A DNA stretch of 64,000 nucleotides from Selenomonas sp. AE3005 (GCF_905233635.1 NZ_CAJODG010000004.1:1-64000), one strand, 5' to 3'. Counted from the first letter of the stretch, positions 16,600 to 25,908 are shown. The notes: generated from the letters alone by a model not told the origin. A program made the numbers and translations.

Positions 16600-19188
16600 A
16601 TGGAATTAACCCCCATGATGCAGCAATATCTGGCCACCAAGGAACAGCATCCCGAGGCCATTCTCTTTTTCCGGCTGGGAGATTTTTATGAGATGTTTTT
16701 TGATGATGCCCGGGTGGTGTCGAAGGAACTTAATCTCACTCTGACCAGCCGCAGCGGTGATGCAGAGAAAAGCCCGATGTGCGGTGTTCCTTATCATGCG
16801 GCTGAGGGCTATATCAATAAATTGGTCAGCCGTGGCTACAAGGTGGCGATTGCCGAACAGATTGGCGACCCCAAGGCCAAGGGGCTGACCAAGCGTGAGG
16901 TCATAAAAATCATCACTCCGGGAACGGTGCTGTCGGAGTCGGCCCTGAAGGACGCGGCCAATAATTACATTGCGCTGGTTTATGAAAAGGACGAGGCCAT
17001 TATTCTGGCTGGTGCAGATATTTCCACGGGCGAATGCTTCTATGGCATATATGACGGCGGCAGCCGGGAGCAAATGCTATATGATGAACTTTACCGCCTG
17101 GCCATGCCGGAACTGCTGGTGGTGGGGCAGCCGTCCTTTATGGATAATTTAAAGGAATTTACCGACTTGCGCCTGCCGGCTGTATCGTACACGCGCATTG
17201 AGGAAGTTTCTCCTGCGGTGGAGGACAGGATTATTGAGCATTTTGCCGCGGATGTGCGGCCCAGTGATGAAGGGGCCAAGGAGGCCGTGGCCACGCTGCT
17301 CGATTATCTCCATGCTACGGTGATGACGGATTTAACGCATCTCAATCAGTTGAACTTTTTGGATGCCTCGGAAAATCTGGTCATTGATACCTATACCCTG
17401 CGTAATCTGGAAATCACGCGCAACCTGCGTGATGGCGGCAAGAAGGATACTTTGCTCGATGTATTGGATTTTACGCAAACAGCTATGGGCAGCCGCCTGC
17501 TGAAAAAATGGCTGGAGTACCCGTTGTTAAATATCCTGCCCATCAACCAGCGGCTTGACGCGGTGGAAGAGCTGACCAAGGACTTTGCCCTGCGCGGCGG
17601 CTTGCGCGCCGGCTGCAAGGAAGTGCATGACTTCGAGCGTCTGCTGACGCGTATTGAGGTGGGGACGGCCAATGCCAGGGATTTGATTGCGCTTAAAATA
17701 TCACTGATGTGCCTGCCACAGATTAAAGGCCAGCTGGCCAAGGCACAGTCGCAGGTACTTAGGGGCTGTCATGAAAATATGCAGGTCTTTGATGATTTGG
17801 TAGATTTATTGCAGCGTTCCATTGTGGACGAGCCGGGAATTTCCCTGCGTGATGGCGGCATTATTAAAGCAGGTTACAACGCTGACCTTGACGAGTACCG
17901 CCGGATTGCCCATGACAGCAAGTCTATGCTGCAGGAAATCGAAGAACGGGAAAAGGAAGAAACGGGCATTCGTTCGCTGAAAATCGGCTATAACAAGGTG
18001 TTTGGCTATTATATTGAGGTGCGCCACAGCGGTGCTGACCTAGTGCCTGACCGCTATATCCGCAAGCAGACACTGGCCAATGCGGAGCGCTATATCACCG
18101 AAGAACTGAAAGAGTTTGAGACAAAAATCCTCGGCGCACAGGAAAAAATCGTCAGCATTGAGTACAATCTCTTTACGGAAGTCCGCGAAGTCATTAAGAC
18201 CAGACTGACGGAAATTCAGGGTACAGCGCATGAAATCGCCATTGTGGACGTACTGACGGGACTGGCTGAGGCAGCGGTAGCTTATAACTACGTGCGGCCG
18301 CGCATGACCACCAACGGCGAGATTGACATTAAGGACGGCCGCCATCCTTTGGTGGAGCGCATTCTTACGCGTGATTTGTTTGTGCCCAATGATACAAAGC
18401 TGAATCATAATGACTGCGAAATTATGCTGATTACCGGGCCAAACATGGCCGGTAAGTCAACCTATATGCGGCAGACGGCGCTGCTTACGCTGATGGCGCA
18501 AATCGGCAGCTTTATTCCTGCCAGAGAGGCATCTATCTCGCCGGTTGACCGCATATTTACCCGTATCGGAGCCAGCGATGACCTGGTCAGCGGTCAGAGT
18601 ACCTTCATGGTGGAGATGAATGAAGTGGCGCAGATTTTAAAGTACGCCACGAAAAACAGTCTGGTAATTCTTGATGAAATCGGCCGGGGAACCAGTACCT
18701 TTGACGGCATGAGTATTGCCCGGGCCGTGATTGAGCATATTGAGCAGAAGGTTCATGCCAAGACCATGTTTGCCACGCATTACCATGAACTGACGGATTT
18801 AGAGAATAAAATAGTCAGGAATTACTGCGTGGCAGTCAAGGAACGGGGCACGCAGGTGGCTTTCCTGCGGCGCATTGTGCCGGGGGCGGCAGATAAGTCC
18901 TACGGTATTCATGTCGCGCGTCTGGCCGGCCTGCCCAAGTCCGTAACCAAACGGGCAGAGGATATTCTGGCAGAGCTTGAGGCTGACGCGGCTGTTATGC
19001 AGGAAAATACCGGCAGTGCAGCTCCGTCACCGGCGGAAAAGCCCGGGGATATGATGGGCTCGCTGTTTGCCAACAGCCTCAGCGATAAATTGCTGGCTTT
19101 GGACGTTATGACCATGACCCCGTTGGAGGCCATGAATGAACTTTATAAATTGCAAGAACAGGCCAAGAGGGAGGCAGGACAAGCATGA
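16600..19188 (+). CDS. mutS: DNA mismatch repair protein MutS
   Basis: Mismatch-recognition ATPase of 862 residues. The N-terminal FYEMF motif in the mismatch-recognition domain (about residues 29-33) carries the Phe and Glu that contact the mispaired base. Walker A is GPNMAGKSTYMRQ in the C-terminal ATPase domain, with LDEIGRGTSTFDG as Walker B/signature. The open frame extends upstream to 16528, but the ATG at 16600, about 11 bases after GGGAGGTG, gives the family N-terminus MELTPMMQQYL. The stop overlaps the mutL start (ATGA). Confidence 0.96.
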   Translation: MELTPMMQQYLATKEQHPEAILFFRLGDFYEMFFDDARVVSKELNLTLTSRSGDAEKSPMCGVPYHAAEGYINKLVSRGYKVAIAEQIGDPKAKGLTKREVIKIITPGTVLSESALKDAANNYIALVYEKDEAIILAGADISTGECFYGIYDGGSREQMLYDELYRLAMPELLVVGQPSFMDNLKEFTDLRLPAVSYTRIEEVSPAVEDRIIEHFAADVRPSDEGAKEAVATLLDYLHATVMTDLTHLNQLNFLDASENLVIDTYTLRNLEITRNLRDGGKKDTLLDVLDFTQTAMGSRLLKKWLEYPLLNILPINQRLDAVEELTKDFALRGGLRAGCKEVHDFERLLTRIEVGTANARDLIALKISLMCLPQIKGQLAKAQSQVLRGCHENMQVFDDLVDLLQRSIVDEPGISLRDGGIIKAGYNADLDEYRRIAHDSKSMLQEIEEREKEETGIRSLKIGYNKVFGYYIEVRHSGADLVPDRYIRKQTLANAERYITEELKEFETKILGAQEKIVSIEYNLFTEVREVIKTRLTEIQGTAHEIAIVDVLTGLAEAAVAYNYVRPRMTTNGEIDIKDGRHPLVERILTRDLFVPNDTKLNHNDCEIMLITGPNMAGKSTYMRQTALLTLMAQIGSFIPAREASISPVDRIFTRIGASDDLVSGQSTFMVEMNEVAQILKYATKNSLVILDEIGRGTSTFDGMSIARAVIEHIEQKVHAKTMFATHYHELTDLENKIVRNYCVAVKERGTQVAFLRRIVPGAADKSYGIHVARLAGLPKSVTKRAEDILAELEADAAVMQENTGSAAPSPAEKPGDMMGSLFANSLSDKLLALDVMTMTPLEAMNELYKLQEQAKREAGQA

Positions 19189-21143
19189 GCCTAATCCACG
19201 TTTTAGATGACAACACCATCAATAAAATTGCTGCCGGTGAGGTGGTGGAGCGGCCGGCATCAGTAATCAAGGAACTTATTGAAAATGCCATGGACGCCGG
19301 GGCAACCCGTATCGAAGTGGAAATCATGGCCGGTGGCACTTCTTTTATGCGCGTGACGGACAACGGCAAGGGCATGAGCAAGGAAGACGCACAAATGGCG
19401 ATTTTGCGCCATGCTACCAGTAAGATACAGGCAGTTTCTGACCTGAATACCATTTCCACGATGGGATTCAGAGGCGAGGCTTTGCCGACGATTGCCTCCG
19501 TGTCGCGCTTTACCATGCTGACCAGGGAGCAGGGGGCAGACCTGGGAACCAAGGTGGAGATAACTGGCGGCAAGACGCCGGATATTATTGAAATGGGCTG
19601 CAATGTGGGGACGACCATTAAGGTGGAGGACTTGTTCTTCAATACCCCGGCCCGCAAGAAGTTTTTGAAAACCAATCATACGGAAGGCTCGAAGATAAAT
19701 GATTTTATCATCAAGCTGGCCTTGTCCCGGCCTGATATTGCCTTTCAGTTTATCAATAACAACAAAACGGCGGTGGTAACGCCGGGCAATGGCAATCTGT
19801 TTGATACGGTGCAGGCCATTTACGGCGGGCAGGTAGCCGATTCCCTGTTGACGCTGCAGTTAGAGGACGACGACCTGAAGATTGCCGGCTTTATCACCAA
19901 GCCGTCTATGCTGAAAAGCAGCCGCAGCTGGCAGACCTTTATTGTCAACGGGCGTATTATCCAGAATCGGGCTATTGCCAAAGCCATTGACAATGCCTAT
20001 CGTTCACTGATTCCAAAAAGCGGCTTTCCCCTGACGGTTCTCAAAATCACCGTGCCGCAGCGCACGATTGATGTCAATGTTCATCCGCAGAAAAGCGAGA
20101 TGAAGTTTGAAGATGAAAGCCGTATTTTTAAGGCCGTGTACAAGTCGGTGCTGGACGCTATCCGCCCCAGTGCCGGCGGCGCGTTGCAGGACGTAGCGGC
20201 GGTGGTGGAAAAGCCCCGGGCGCAGCAGTACACGATGGAGCCGATGGAGTTCGTACCAGCCACCGCTCCGGCACCGCAGACAGCACGGCAGCCGCTGGCG
20301 GCAAATCATCAGCCGGCGTATCAGCCGAAAACCATTTATGAGGCTGTCAGCCGGCCGGCGGTAAAACCGGCGGTGAGCTTTGCAGAGGCACAGGCCCAGT
20401 TGCAGCAGGAACGGCAGGTTCATTACCAGCAGGCCGAACATCGGGAGGCCGTAGCTGACGGTCAGCAGGTTGACAAGTCAAAAACTGACCTGTCAAATAC
20501 TGACATGTCAATGGTCGCCCCCGATAACGATTTGTCAGCCGCAGAGCCGGCCGGGGAAAACACGGGGCGCATGATTCCTATCGGGCAGGTGGACCTGACC
20601 TATATTATCGCGCAGGACTTAAAGGGACTATATATCATTGACCAGCATGCCGCCCATGAACGTATACTGTTTGACAAGCTCTCTGCCATGGCGGACGGCA
20701 TTCCCTCACAGCAGCTGTTAGTACACCAGCTCCTGACCTTTGACCGCAAAGAGGCGGCTCTGGTGGAGGAGAACAAGGAACTGTTTGCTAAACTGGGCTT
20801 TCAGTTAGAGGCCGCTGGTGACTTTGATTATCGCTTGATGGAAGTGCCGGCAGATGTGCCGGTCAGTGAGGCGGAGGATATTGTCCGGGAAATTCTGACG
20901 GATTTGGGCAATATGCATGAAACCACTGCCAAGGAAATCCGTCAGGCCTGCCTGGCCACGACCGCCTGTCGGGCGGCTATCAAGGCCGGGGAAGAGCTCA
21001 ATATGCGGCAGATGGAAATACTGCTTGATGAACTGGCGGTAACGGCATTTCCCTACACCTGTCCCCACGGACGTCCGACCATTTTAAAGTTCAGCAGTGA
21101 GGATTTAGCCAAGATGTTCAAGCGGACAGGCTTTGGTTTTTGA
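19185..21143 (+). CDS. mutL: DNA mismatch repair endonuclease MutL
   Basis: GHKL ATPase and nicking endonuclease, 652 residues. The N-terminal ATPase shows IAAGEVVERPASV, DNGKGM and GFRGEALPTI. A variable linker (about 330-460) is followed by the C-terminal endonuclease domain with ACR (TTACRAAIKAG) and CPHGRP motifs. The metal-site motif reads DQHAAHERILFD, so the last position, usually Glu in DQHA-x2-E-x4-E, is Asp here. The linker holds a 5-residue tandem repeat (TD-x-S-x). Translationally coupled to mutS by a 4-bp overlap. Confidence 0.95.
   Translation: MSLIHVLDDNTINKIAAGEVVERPASVIKELIENAMDAGATRIEVEIMAGGTSFMRVTDNGKGMSKEDAQMAILRHATSKIQAVSDLNTISTMGFRGEALPTIASVSRFTMLTREQGADLGTKVEITGGKTPDIIEMGCNVGTTIKVEDLFFNTPARKKFLKTNHTEGSKINDFIIKLALSRPDIAFQFINNNKTAVVTPGNGNLFDTVQAIYGGQVADSLLTLQLEDDDLKIAGFITKPSMLKSSRSWQTFIVNGRIIQNRAIAKAIDNAYRSLIPKSGFPLTVLKITVPQRTIDVNVHPQKSEMKFEDESRIFKAVYKSVLDAIRPSAGGALQDVAAVVEKPRAQQYTMEPMEFVPATAPAPQTARQPLAANHQPAYQPKTIYEAVSRPAVKPAVSFAEAQAQLQQERQVHYQQAEHREAVADGQQVDKSKTDLSNTDMSMVAPDNDLSAAEPAGENTGRMIPIGQVDLTYIIAQDLKGLYIIDQHAAHERILFDKLSAMADGIPSQQLLVHQLLTFDRKEAALVEENKELFAKLGFQLEAAGDFDYRLMEVPADVPVSEAEDIVREILTDLGNMHETTAKEIRQACLATTACRAAIKAGEELNMRQMEILLDELAVTAFPYTCPHGRPTILKFSSEDLAKMFKRTGFGF
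20470..20514 (+). repeat. Three 15-bp tandem repeats in the mutL linker
   Basis: Each unit contains one TGAC-NN-GTCA palindrome, at 20471, 20486 and 20501, exactly 15 bp apart. They encode the repeated Asp-x-Ser pattern in the disordered linker and keep the reading frame. Confidence 0.7.
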
Positions 21144-21163
21144 GAAAGAGTGATTGATAGATA

Positions 21164-21958
21164 GTGTTGGAAAATAAATTGCAGGCCATAGCGACTACAG
21201 GCCGTAAGTGGAACCGCCCCAGTGAAAAGCTGGCTAGAGAGATGGCTGAAAAACTTTCCATTCCCTATGCAGAACGGGGACGCACGAATATACCTGAGCT
21301 TTGCCAAAGCTATAACGCCAAGTTTGCGCTGGTGGCCAAAAAAGGTCTGCTGACGCTGGTAACGCCGGAGGCAGAACTATTTTTTCACCCCAATATGGCA
21401 CACCTGCGCATGAAAAACCTGCGCTTTGGTGACGGTGACCGCATGGCTGAGGCTATGGGACTGGAGCCGGGGATGGATGTGCTCGACTGTACACTGGGCT
21501 TTGGGGCTGACGCTATCGTGGCCAGTGCGGTGGTCGGTGACAGTGGAAGCGTTACCGGTCTGGAGTCGCAGCCGCTGATTGAGGCGGTAGTGGGCTATGG
21601 ACTGGCCAATTACGAAAATGATACCGAGCAGATTATTGCGGCCATGCGCCGGGTAAAGACGCATGCTATAGAGGCTTATGAGTATCTCAAAGCACAGCCG
21701 GATAATTCTGTGGACGTCATTTATTTTGACCCGATGTTCCGCCACCCCTTCGCGGAGAGCAAAAACATTGCGCCCCTGCGCCCTGTGGCCAACAAGAATC
21801 CGCTGACCGTGGAAACGATTGCCGAGGCTAAACGCGTAGCCAGACACAGGGTAGTTCTCAAAGAATCCAGCAAAAGCCGGGAATTTGCCCGCCTGGGATT
21901 TTTAGAGCGCGCCGGCGGACGTTACAGCAAAGTACAGTATGGCGTTATACGCCTGTGA
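21164..21958 (+). CDS. Class I SAM-dependent methyltransferase, RsmJ-like
   Basis: About 264 residues. The SAM-binding core is seen in GMDVLDCTLGFGADAIVAS (motif I, about residue 104) followed by VTGLESQPLIEAV. DVIYFDPMFRHP is an NPPY-like catalytic motif. The pattern resembles the RsmJ (16S rRNA G1516 methyltransferase) group, but the RNA substrate is inferred only from family resemblance. The start is GTG at 21164 or TTG at 21167; the ribosome binding site is weak. It lies 20 bases after mutL and may be co-transcribed with it. A strong hairpin follows. Confidence 0.75.
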   Translation: MLENKLQAIATTGRKWNRPSEKLAREMAEKLSIPYAERGRTNIPELCQSYNAKFALVAKKGLLTLVTPEAELFFHPNMAHLRMKNLRFGDGDRMAEAMGLEPGMDVLDCTLGFGADAIVASAVVGDSGSVTGLESQPLIEAVVGYGLANYENDTEQIIAAMRRVKTHAIEAYEYLKAQPDNSVDVIYFDPMFRHPFAESKNIAPLRPVANKNPLTVETIAEAKRVARHRVVLKESSKSREFARLGFLERAGGRYSKVQYGVIRL

Positions 21959-21964
21959 AAATTC

Positions 21965-22009
21965 AACCGCTGACAAGTTGTTTCTGACCTGTCAGCGGTT
22001 ATTATTATG
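21965..22009 (+). terminator. Intrinsic terminator after the methyltransferase
   Basis: AACCGCTGACA and TGTCAGCGGTT form a perfect 11-bp stem; the loop contains a TGAC-CT-GTCA palindrome. The T-tract is interrupted (ATTATTATG). Confidence 0.7.
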
Positions 22010-22017
22010 TAAAATCG

Positions 22018-22060
22018 AAGTGGTTTTGCCTATGGCAAAGCTGGAACAATGGCGTTATAA
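22018..22060. repeat. Dispersed palindromic element, truncated copy 4
   Basis: Matches the right half of copy 3: the GTTTTGCCTATGGCAAAxCTGG hairpin, GGAACAA and the CGTTATAA end (22053-22060). The left half is missing. TGGCAA, 17-base spacer, TATAAT (22033-22061) reads as a promoter firing towards the cysteine hydrolase gene. Confidence 0.65.
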
Positions 22061-22129
22061 TGAAAACAGTGAGCAAGTGTCGGTTTTATGTTTAATAGTG
22101 GAAAATTGGTTAATGATAGGAGCAGAAAT

Positions 22130-22648
22130 ATGAAGAAAATAGTTGTAGTTGTGGATATGCAAAACGATTTTATTGATGGCAGCCTCGGAACAAAGGAGGC
22201 ACAGGCGATGCTGCCCAGGCTGAAAGAAAAGCTGCAAAAAATAACAGCGTCTGGTGAGGCTGAACTAATTTTCACCATGGACACGCATGGCGAGAATTAT
22301 CTGAGTACGCAGGAGGGGCAGAATCTGCCGGTGGAACATTGTATTAAGGGCACGCAGGGCTGGGAGATAACGCCGGAACTGCAGGCGTTTGTCGAAAAGG
22401 CCCGGACGGTGGTGGAAAAGCCGACCTTTGGCTCCATGGAACTTATAAAGCATGTGGGCGACGCGGCAGAAGTGGAGCTCGTGGGGCTGTGTACGGATAT
22501 CTGTGTAATCAGTAATGCCATGCTAATAAAGGCAGCTTACCCGGAAATCAAGGTCAGCGTGGACAGCAGCTGCTGTGCCGGTGTTACGCCGGAAAGCCAC
22601 GACAATGCCCTGGCCGCTATGAAGATGTGTCAGATTAAGGTACAGTGA
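22130..22648 (+). CDS. Cysteine hydrolase (isochorismatase/nicotinamidase family)
   Basis: 172-residue alpha/beta hydrolase. Catalytic Asp is in VVDMQNDFI near the N-terminus, Lys in VEKPTFGS, and the nucleophilic Cys in VGLCTDICVISNA; the HCIKGTQGWE block also fits this family. Many members deamidate nicotinamide, but the substrate is open. The frame begins at 22088; the ATG at 22130 follows ATAGGAGCAG. It is probably transcribed from the promoter in the truncated repeat just upstream, and the WG-repeat gene follows after 21 bases. Confidence 0.85.
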   Translation: MKKIVVVVDMQNDFIDGSLGTKEAQAMLPRLKEKLQKITASGEAELIFTMDTHGENYLSTQEGQNLPVEHCIKGTQGWEITPELQAFVEKARTVVEKPTFGSMELIKHVGDAAEVELVGLCTDICVISNAMLIKAAYPEIKVSVDSSCCAGVTPESHDNALAAMKMCQIKVQ

Positions 22649-22669
22649 CAAGTCAAAGGAGAGAACTGC

Positions 22670-24007
22670 ATGAGGAATAGGTGGCAAAAGGGATTGGCAA
22701 CAGCGGCGGCAGCTATGATGTTATGGGGCTGTGGGGATAACCGCCTGCAGGCTGAACCGCTGGCTGTGGTGCAGGAACATGATTTATGCGGTGTTATCAA
22801 TGCGCAGGGAAATTTTCTGGTGCCGTTGGGTTATGACAGGATTATTCCCTGGGACAATGGCGCTTTGCTGGTGAAGAAGGGGGATAAGTGCGGTGTTTTG
22901 AACCGGGAGGGAAAGGTAATCGTCCCGGTGGAATACCTGACTATCCTGATTCCTAACCATGGCAAAACATATCTGGTAGAAAATAATGAGGCGCACTGGG
23001 GCGCCTATAATAGTGAAGGACAACTCCTGCTAACGGCTGTCTATGATGAAATAACGGCAGCAGCGGAAAATAATGACAGCTTTGCTGTACGGCAGGGGAC
23101 GGAATGGCGGCTCGTGCGGCGTGACGGTTCTCCACTGGGCAATGAAGTTTTTGATTATATCGGAGAATTCAATGAAGAAATGCTGGCCCCTGTTAAGAAA
23201 AAAGATAAGTGGGGCTATGTTAATGACAACGGTAAAATCGTTATCGACTTGCAGTTTGATGGCGCAAAAGAATTTTCCGGCGGTCTGGCTGCCGTAAAAC
23301 AGCAGGGCAGCTGGGGCTTTATTGATAAACTGGGCATAATGAAAATCCAGCCGCAGTTCAGCGAGGTGTTTTCCGGCTTTTCGGAGAGCTTGGCGGCGGT
23401 GCAGTCTCCGCAGGGAAAAGGCTATATAGACAAGCACGGGATTTTGCTTCTGCCCCGGGATTCGCGTTACCTCGGCCCCTTTAAAAACGGAGTGGCCGAA
23501 ATTCACGAGGTCAAGAAAAAGCTGAATATCTGGAGCTCACTGGCCTATGGTGCCAGCATTGCCCTGGGCAGTATCGGTCTGCCACCGAAAAATGCCTTAA
23601 AGAGCAATGAAAAGCGTGGTTTTATCAATCGGCAGGGCAAGGAAATCGTCTCCACCAGTTTTGATGAAGTCATGCCATTTGCCGATGACATGTCAGTTGT
23701 CCGCAAAGATAAGAAATGGGGCGCCATAAGCCGTGATGGCAAAAATGACATCAGTCCCCGTTACCTTGCCATGCGTTCCTTTGGCGAGGGCGTGGCGGCG
23801 GTCTACACCGGCAGCAGCTGGCAGATTATTGACAAATTAGGCCGGACAGTAAAAGAGCTGCCAGCTGAGGTCACGGATGCTGGTGTCATGTCTGAGGGAC
23901 TCCTGCCTGTTTGCATTGGTGAAAAGTGGGGCTACATGAATAAGGAAGGCACTGTCGTCATTGCCCCCAACTTTGGACATGCTGGCAGTTTCACAGATAA
24001 GAATTAA
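22670..24007 (+). CDS. WG-repeat lipoprotein
   Basis: 445 residues with a lipoprotein signal peptide: positively charged start, hydrophobic run, then lipobox LWGC, so Cys near residue 21 would be lipidated and the protein anchored outside the cytoplasmic membrane. The rest consists of about ten or eleven WG-type repeats (for example KWGYVNDNGKIVI, GFINRQGKEIV, KWGYMNKEGTVVI). WG repeats form beta structures of unknown function. It follows the cysteine hydrolase closely and ends at a very strong terminator. Confidence 0.85.
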   Translation: MRNRWQKGLATAAAAMMLWGCGDNRLQAEPLAVVQEHDLCGVINAQGNFLVPLGYDRIIPWDNGALLVKKGDKCGVLNREGKVIVPVEYLTILIPNHGKTYLVENNEAHWGAYNSEGQLLLTAVYDEITAAAENNDSFAVRQGTEWRLVRRDGSPLGNEVFDYIGEFNEEMLAPVKKKDKWGYVNDNGKIVIDLQFDGAKEFSGGLAAVKQQGSWGFIDKLGIMKIQPQFSEVFSGFSESLAAVQSPQGKGYIDKHGILLLPRDSRYLGPFKNGVAEIHEVKKKLNIWSSLAYGASIALGSIGLPPKNALKSNEKRGFINRQGKEIVSTSFDEVMPFADDMSVVRKDKKWGAISRDGKNDISPRYLAMRSFGEGVAAVYTGSSWQIIDKLGRTVKELPAEVTDAGVMSEGLLPVCIGEKWGYMNKEGTVVIAPNFGHAGSFTDKN

Positions 24008-24050
24008 AGATATAGCAAAGCGCGTTGCGGTGCGATAGGAATGTAAACGC

Positions 24051-24098
24051 AAAACAGCCTTTGACGAGTTAATTGACTTGTCAAAGGCTGTTTTGTTA
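24051..24098 (+). terminator. Strong terminator at the left border of the defence island
   Basis: AAAACAGCCTTTGAC and GTCAAAGGCTGTTTT form a perfect 15-bp stem; a TGAC-TT-GTCA palindrome spans part of loop and stem. Confidence 0.9.
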
Positions 24099-24120
24099 TT
24101 TTTGCTGGGAAAATACAGCA

Positions 24121-24140
24121 GTCTTATAGTAGAGAATAAG
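24121..24140 (+). repeat. 20-bp direct repeat, left copy
   Basis: Exact 20-base match to 26284-26303. The two copies bracket the hsdM fragment, the AbiE pair and the serine-recombinase remnant, so they are candidate attachment-site or insertion-duplication remnants. Confidence 0.6.
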
Positions 24141-24152
24141 GCTATCGCCTTT

Positions 24153-24181
24153 TTGGAAACAAAGAATAAATCTAGTATAAT
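24153..24181 (+). promoter_or_regulatory. Promoter of the truncated hsdM copy
   Basis: TTGGAA, 17-base spacer, TATAAT, about 50 bases upstream of the truncated hsdM start. It may once have driven the hsd operon. Confidence 0.55.
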
Positions 24182-24232
24182 AGATACCAATGTACAAGAG
24201 TCTGATTTATTAAGGCAAGGGATGATAGAGAC

Positions 24233-24379
24233 ATGGCATCACAGGAACTAAATCAAGCGTTATGGAACGCGGCTAATGTTATGCGTAGCACGATGAGCGC
24301 GGACGAATATAAGGATTATCTTCTTGGTATGATGCCCTATTTGCAGGGTGTGCAAAATAGCCTGCAAAGTAGGTTGTAG
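24233..24379 (+). pseudogene. Truncated 5' end of a type I methyltransferase gene (hsdM')
   Basis: The first 33 codons (MASQELNQALWNAANVMRST and on to LLGM) are about 89% identical at DNA level to the start of the longer hsdM at 30487, with only one amino-acid difference. After LLGM the match stops and 15 unrelated codons lead to a TAG. A small inverted repeat (TTTGCAGG with CCTGCAAA, 24340-24368) lies at the break. No function is expected. Its divergence from the downstream copy shows that the two are not the product of a very recent duplication. Confidence 0.8.
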
Positions 24380-24392
24380 TCGTAATGAAGCG

Positions 24393-24427
24393 TTTACTTT
24401 TTTGCTAATTTGAGTTATGATATTAGC
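24393..24427 (+). promoter_or_regulatory. Promoter and inverted repeat upstream of abiEi
   Basis: TTTACT, 17-base spacer, TATGAT (24393-24421). An inverted repeat GCTAAT...ATTAGC (24404-24427) overlaps the -10. AbiEi proteins are known to repress their own promoters by binding inverted repeats, so this is a plausible operator. Confidence 0.55.
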
Positions 24428-24444
24428 AGGAAGGGCGTGGTAGT

Positions 24445-25038
24445 GTGAAAACATCAGAAAAGCTCGATTTGCTTTTTGAGAGAAATAATGGGATTGTCAA
24501 AACTGCTCAGGTTCTAGAAAATGGCATCACGAAAACATCTTTTTACGCCTATGTTAGACAACGCGGTATAGAGCAGGCAGCACATGGAATCTATGTTTCG
24601 CCTAAGGCATGGACAGATGGCATGTATATGCTACACCTGCGCTGCGGCCAGGCCATATTCTCCCACGAAAGTGCATTATTCTTCCACGACCTGACTGACC
24701 GGGAGCCAAAACCATATTCGGTCACCGTTCGAACAGGCTACAATCCTGCCAGCCTGAAGGCTGATGGAATCAAAGTCTATACTATCAAAAAAGAACTGCA
24801 TGATGTAGGACTTATCACGATGGATACACCCTTTGGCAATGCTGTCCCTGTCTATGATGCAGAGCGCACCATCTGTGACCTGATTCGCAGTCGCAGCAGT
24901 ATTGAAATGCAGACATTTCAAGATGCGCTCAAGCATTATGCAAGAAGCAGGGAGAAAGATTTGCGTAAGCTGATGCGAAATGCAAAGATGTTTCATGTGG
25001 AAAAAATTCTTCGACAGTACTTGGAGGTACTTCTATGA
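24445..25038 (+). CDS. Type IV toxin-antitoxin system antitoxin AbiEi
   Basis: 197 residues. The N-terminal winged-helix segment (KLDLLFERNNGIVKTAQVLENGITKTSFY) followed by the C-terminal AbiEi domain with YGIYVSPK-like (HGIYVSPKAW), FSHESALFFHDLTDR and VYDAERTICDLIRSR is characteristic of AbiEi antitoxins. It represses its operon and neutralises the AbiEii nucleotidyltransferase without binding it. The GTG start at 24445 follows AGGAAGGGC. Its stop overlaps the abiEii ATG, the usual coupling of these pairs. abiE systems cause abortive infection in some hosts. Confidence 0.9.
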   Translation: MKTSEKLDLLFERNNGIVKTAQVLENGITKTSFYAYVRQRGIEQAAHGIYVSPKAWTDGMYMLHLRCGQAIFSHESALFFHDLTDREPKPYSVTVRTGYNPASLKADGIKVYTIKKELHDVGLITMDTPFGNAVPVYDAERTICDLIRSRSSIEMQTFQDALKHYARSREKDLRKLMRNAKMFHVEKILRQYLEVLL

Positions 25039-25886
25039 TAAAGACAGCCTGGCAGCTCAAAGACCGGATTCGCAATCTTGCCAAAAACAAATCCGCAGAT
25101 GCGCAAGTTTTGATGAGAAACTACATGATGGAGCGGTTCTTGGAACGCATTTCAGTTTCAGAGTATCGTGACAAATTTATTCTGAAGGGCGGAATGTTGG
25201 TAGCGGCAATGATTGGTCTAGAGTCCCGCGCAACGATGGATATTGACGGCACCATAAAAGGTGCTAATGTTAGCGTTGAGGATGTAGAACAAATGATTGC
25301 TGCTATAGTTTCAGTGCCAATGGATGATGGTGTGGAATTTCAGGTCAAGCGAATTTCGGAGATTATGGATGAAGCTGAATATCCTGGCATACGCGTAAGT
25401 ATGGAAACAAGGTTTGATGGCGTAAGGACACCACTTAAAATTGATATCTCCACCGGCGATGCAATTACGCCCCGTGAGGTACGGTACAGATTCAAGCTGA
25501 TGCTGGAGGAGCGTTCAATTGATATTTGGGCGTACAATTTGGAAACTGTTCTGGCAGAGAAATTGGAAACGGTGGTATCCCGTTCGATAACCAACACGAG
25601 AATGAGGGATTTCTACGATTTGCATATGTTAAGCCAGCTTTACGATCAAACTATTGTTCCAGCTGATCTCAGTGCAGCACTTACTGCAACGGCTCGGAAA
25701 AGAAATACGGAGAAATATCTGGCCGATGCGGTTGCTGCTTTTGATGAGATTGAATCTGATATGAATATGGTGAAACTCTGGGCGGCTTATCAAAAGAAGT
25801 TCTCCTATGCTTGTGATGTACCATGGAATTCAATTATGACTTCTGTTCGCGGTCTTTACAAGCTGGTGCAGAACGTGAAGCAATGA
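25035..25886 (+). CDS. AbiEii-family nucleotidyltransferase toxin
   Basis: 283 residues. The nucleotidyltransferase core is seen in FILKGGMLVAAMIGLESRAT followed by MDIDGTI, giving the GG/S and D-x-D elements of the AbiEii/AbiGii fold, and LKIDISTGD as a third acidic strand. LAEKLETVVSRS and MRDFYDLHML are conserved in this family. These enzymes add nucleotides to tRNA acceptor ends or other targets, arresting growth. It overlaps the antitoxin gene by 4 bp and ends before a terminator. Appears intact. Confidence 0.9.
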   Translation: MIKTAWQLKDRIRNLAKNKSADAQVLMRNYMMERFLERISVSEYRDKFILKGGMLVAAMIGLESRATMDIDGTIKGANVSVEDVEQMIAAIVSVPMDDGVEFQVKRISEIMDEAEYPGIRVSMETRFDGVRTPLKIDISTGDAITPREVRYRFKLMLEERSIDIWAYNLETVLAEKLETVVSRSITNTRMRDFYDLHMLSQLYDQTIVPADLSAALTATARKRNTEKYLADAVAAFDEIESDMNMVKLWAAYQKKFSYACDVPWNSIMTSVRGLYKLVQNVKQ

Positions 25887-25908
25887 TATTATTGTCAATA
25901 TGACTGCT

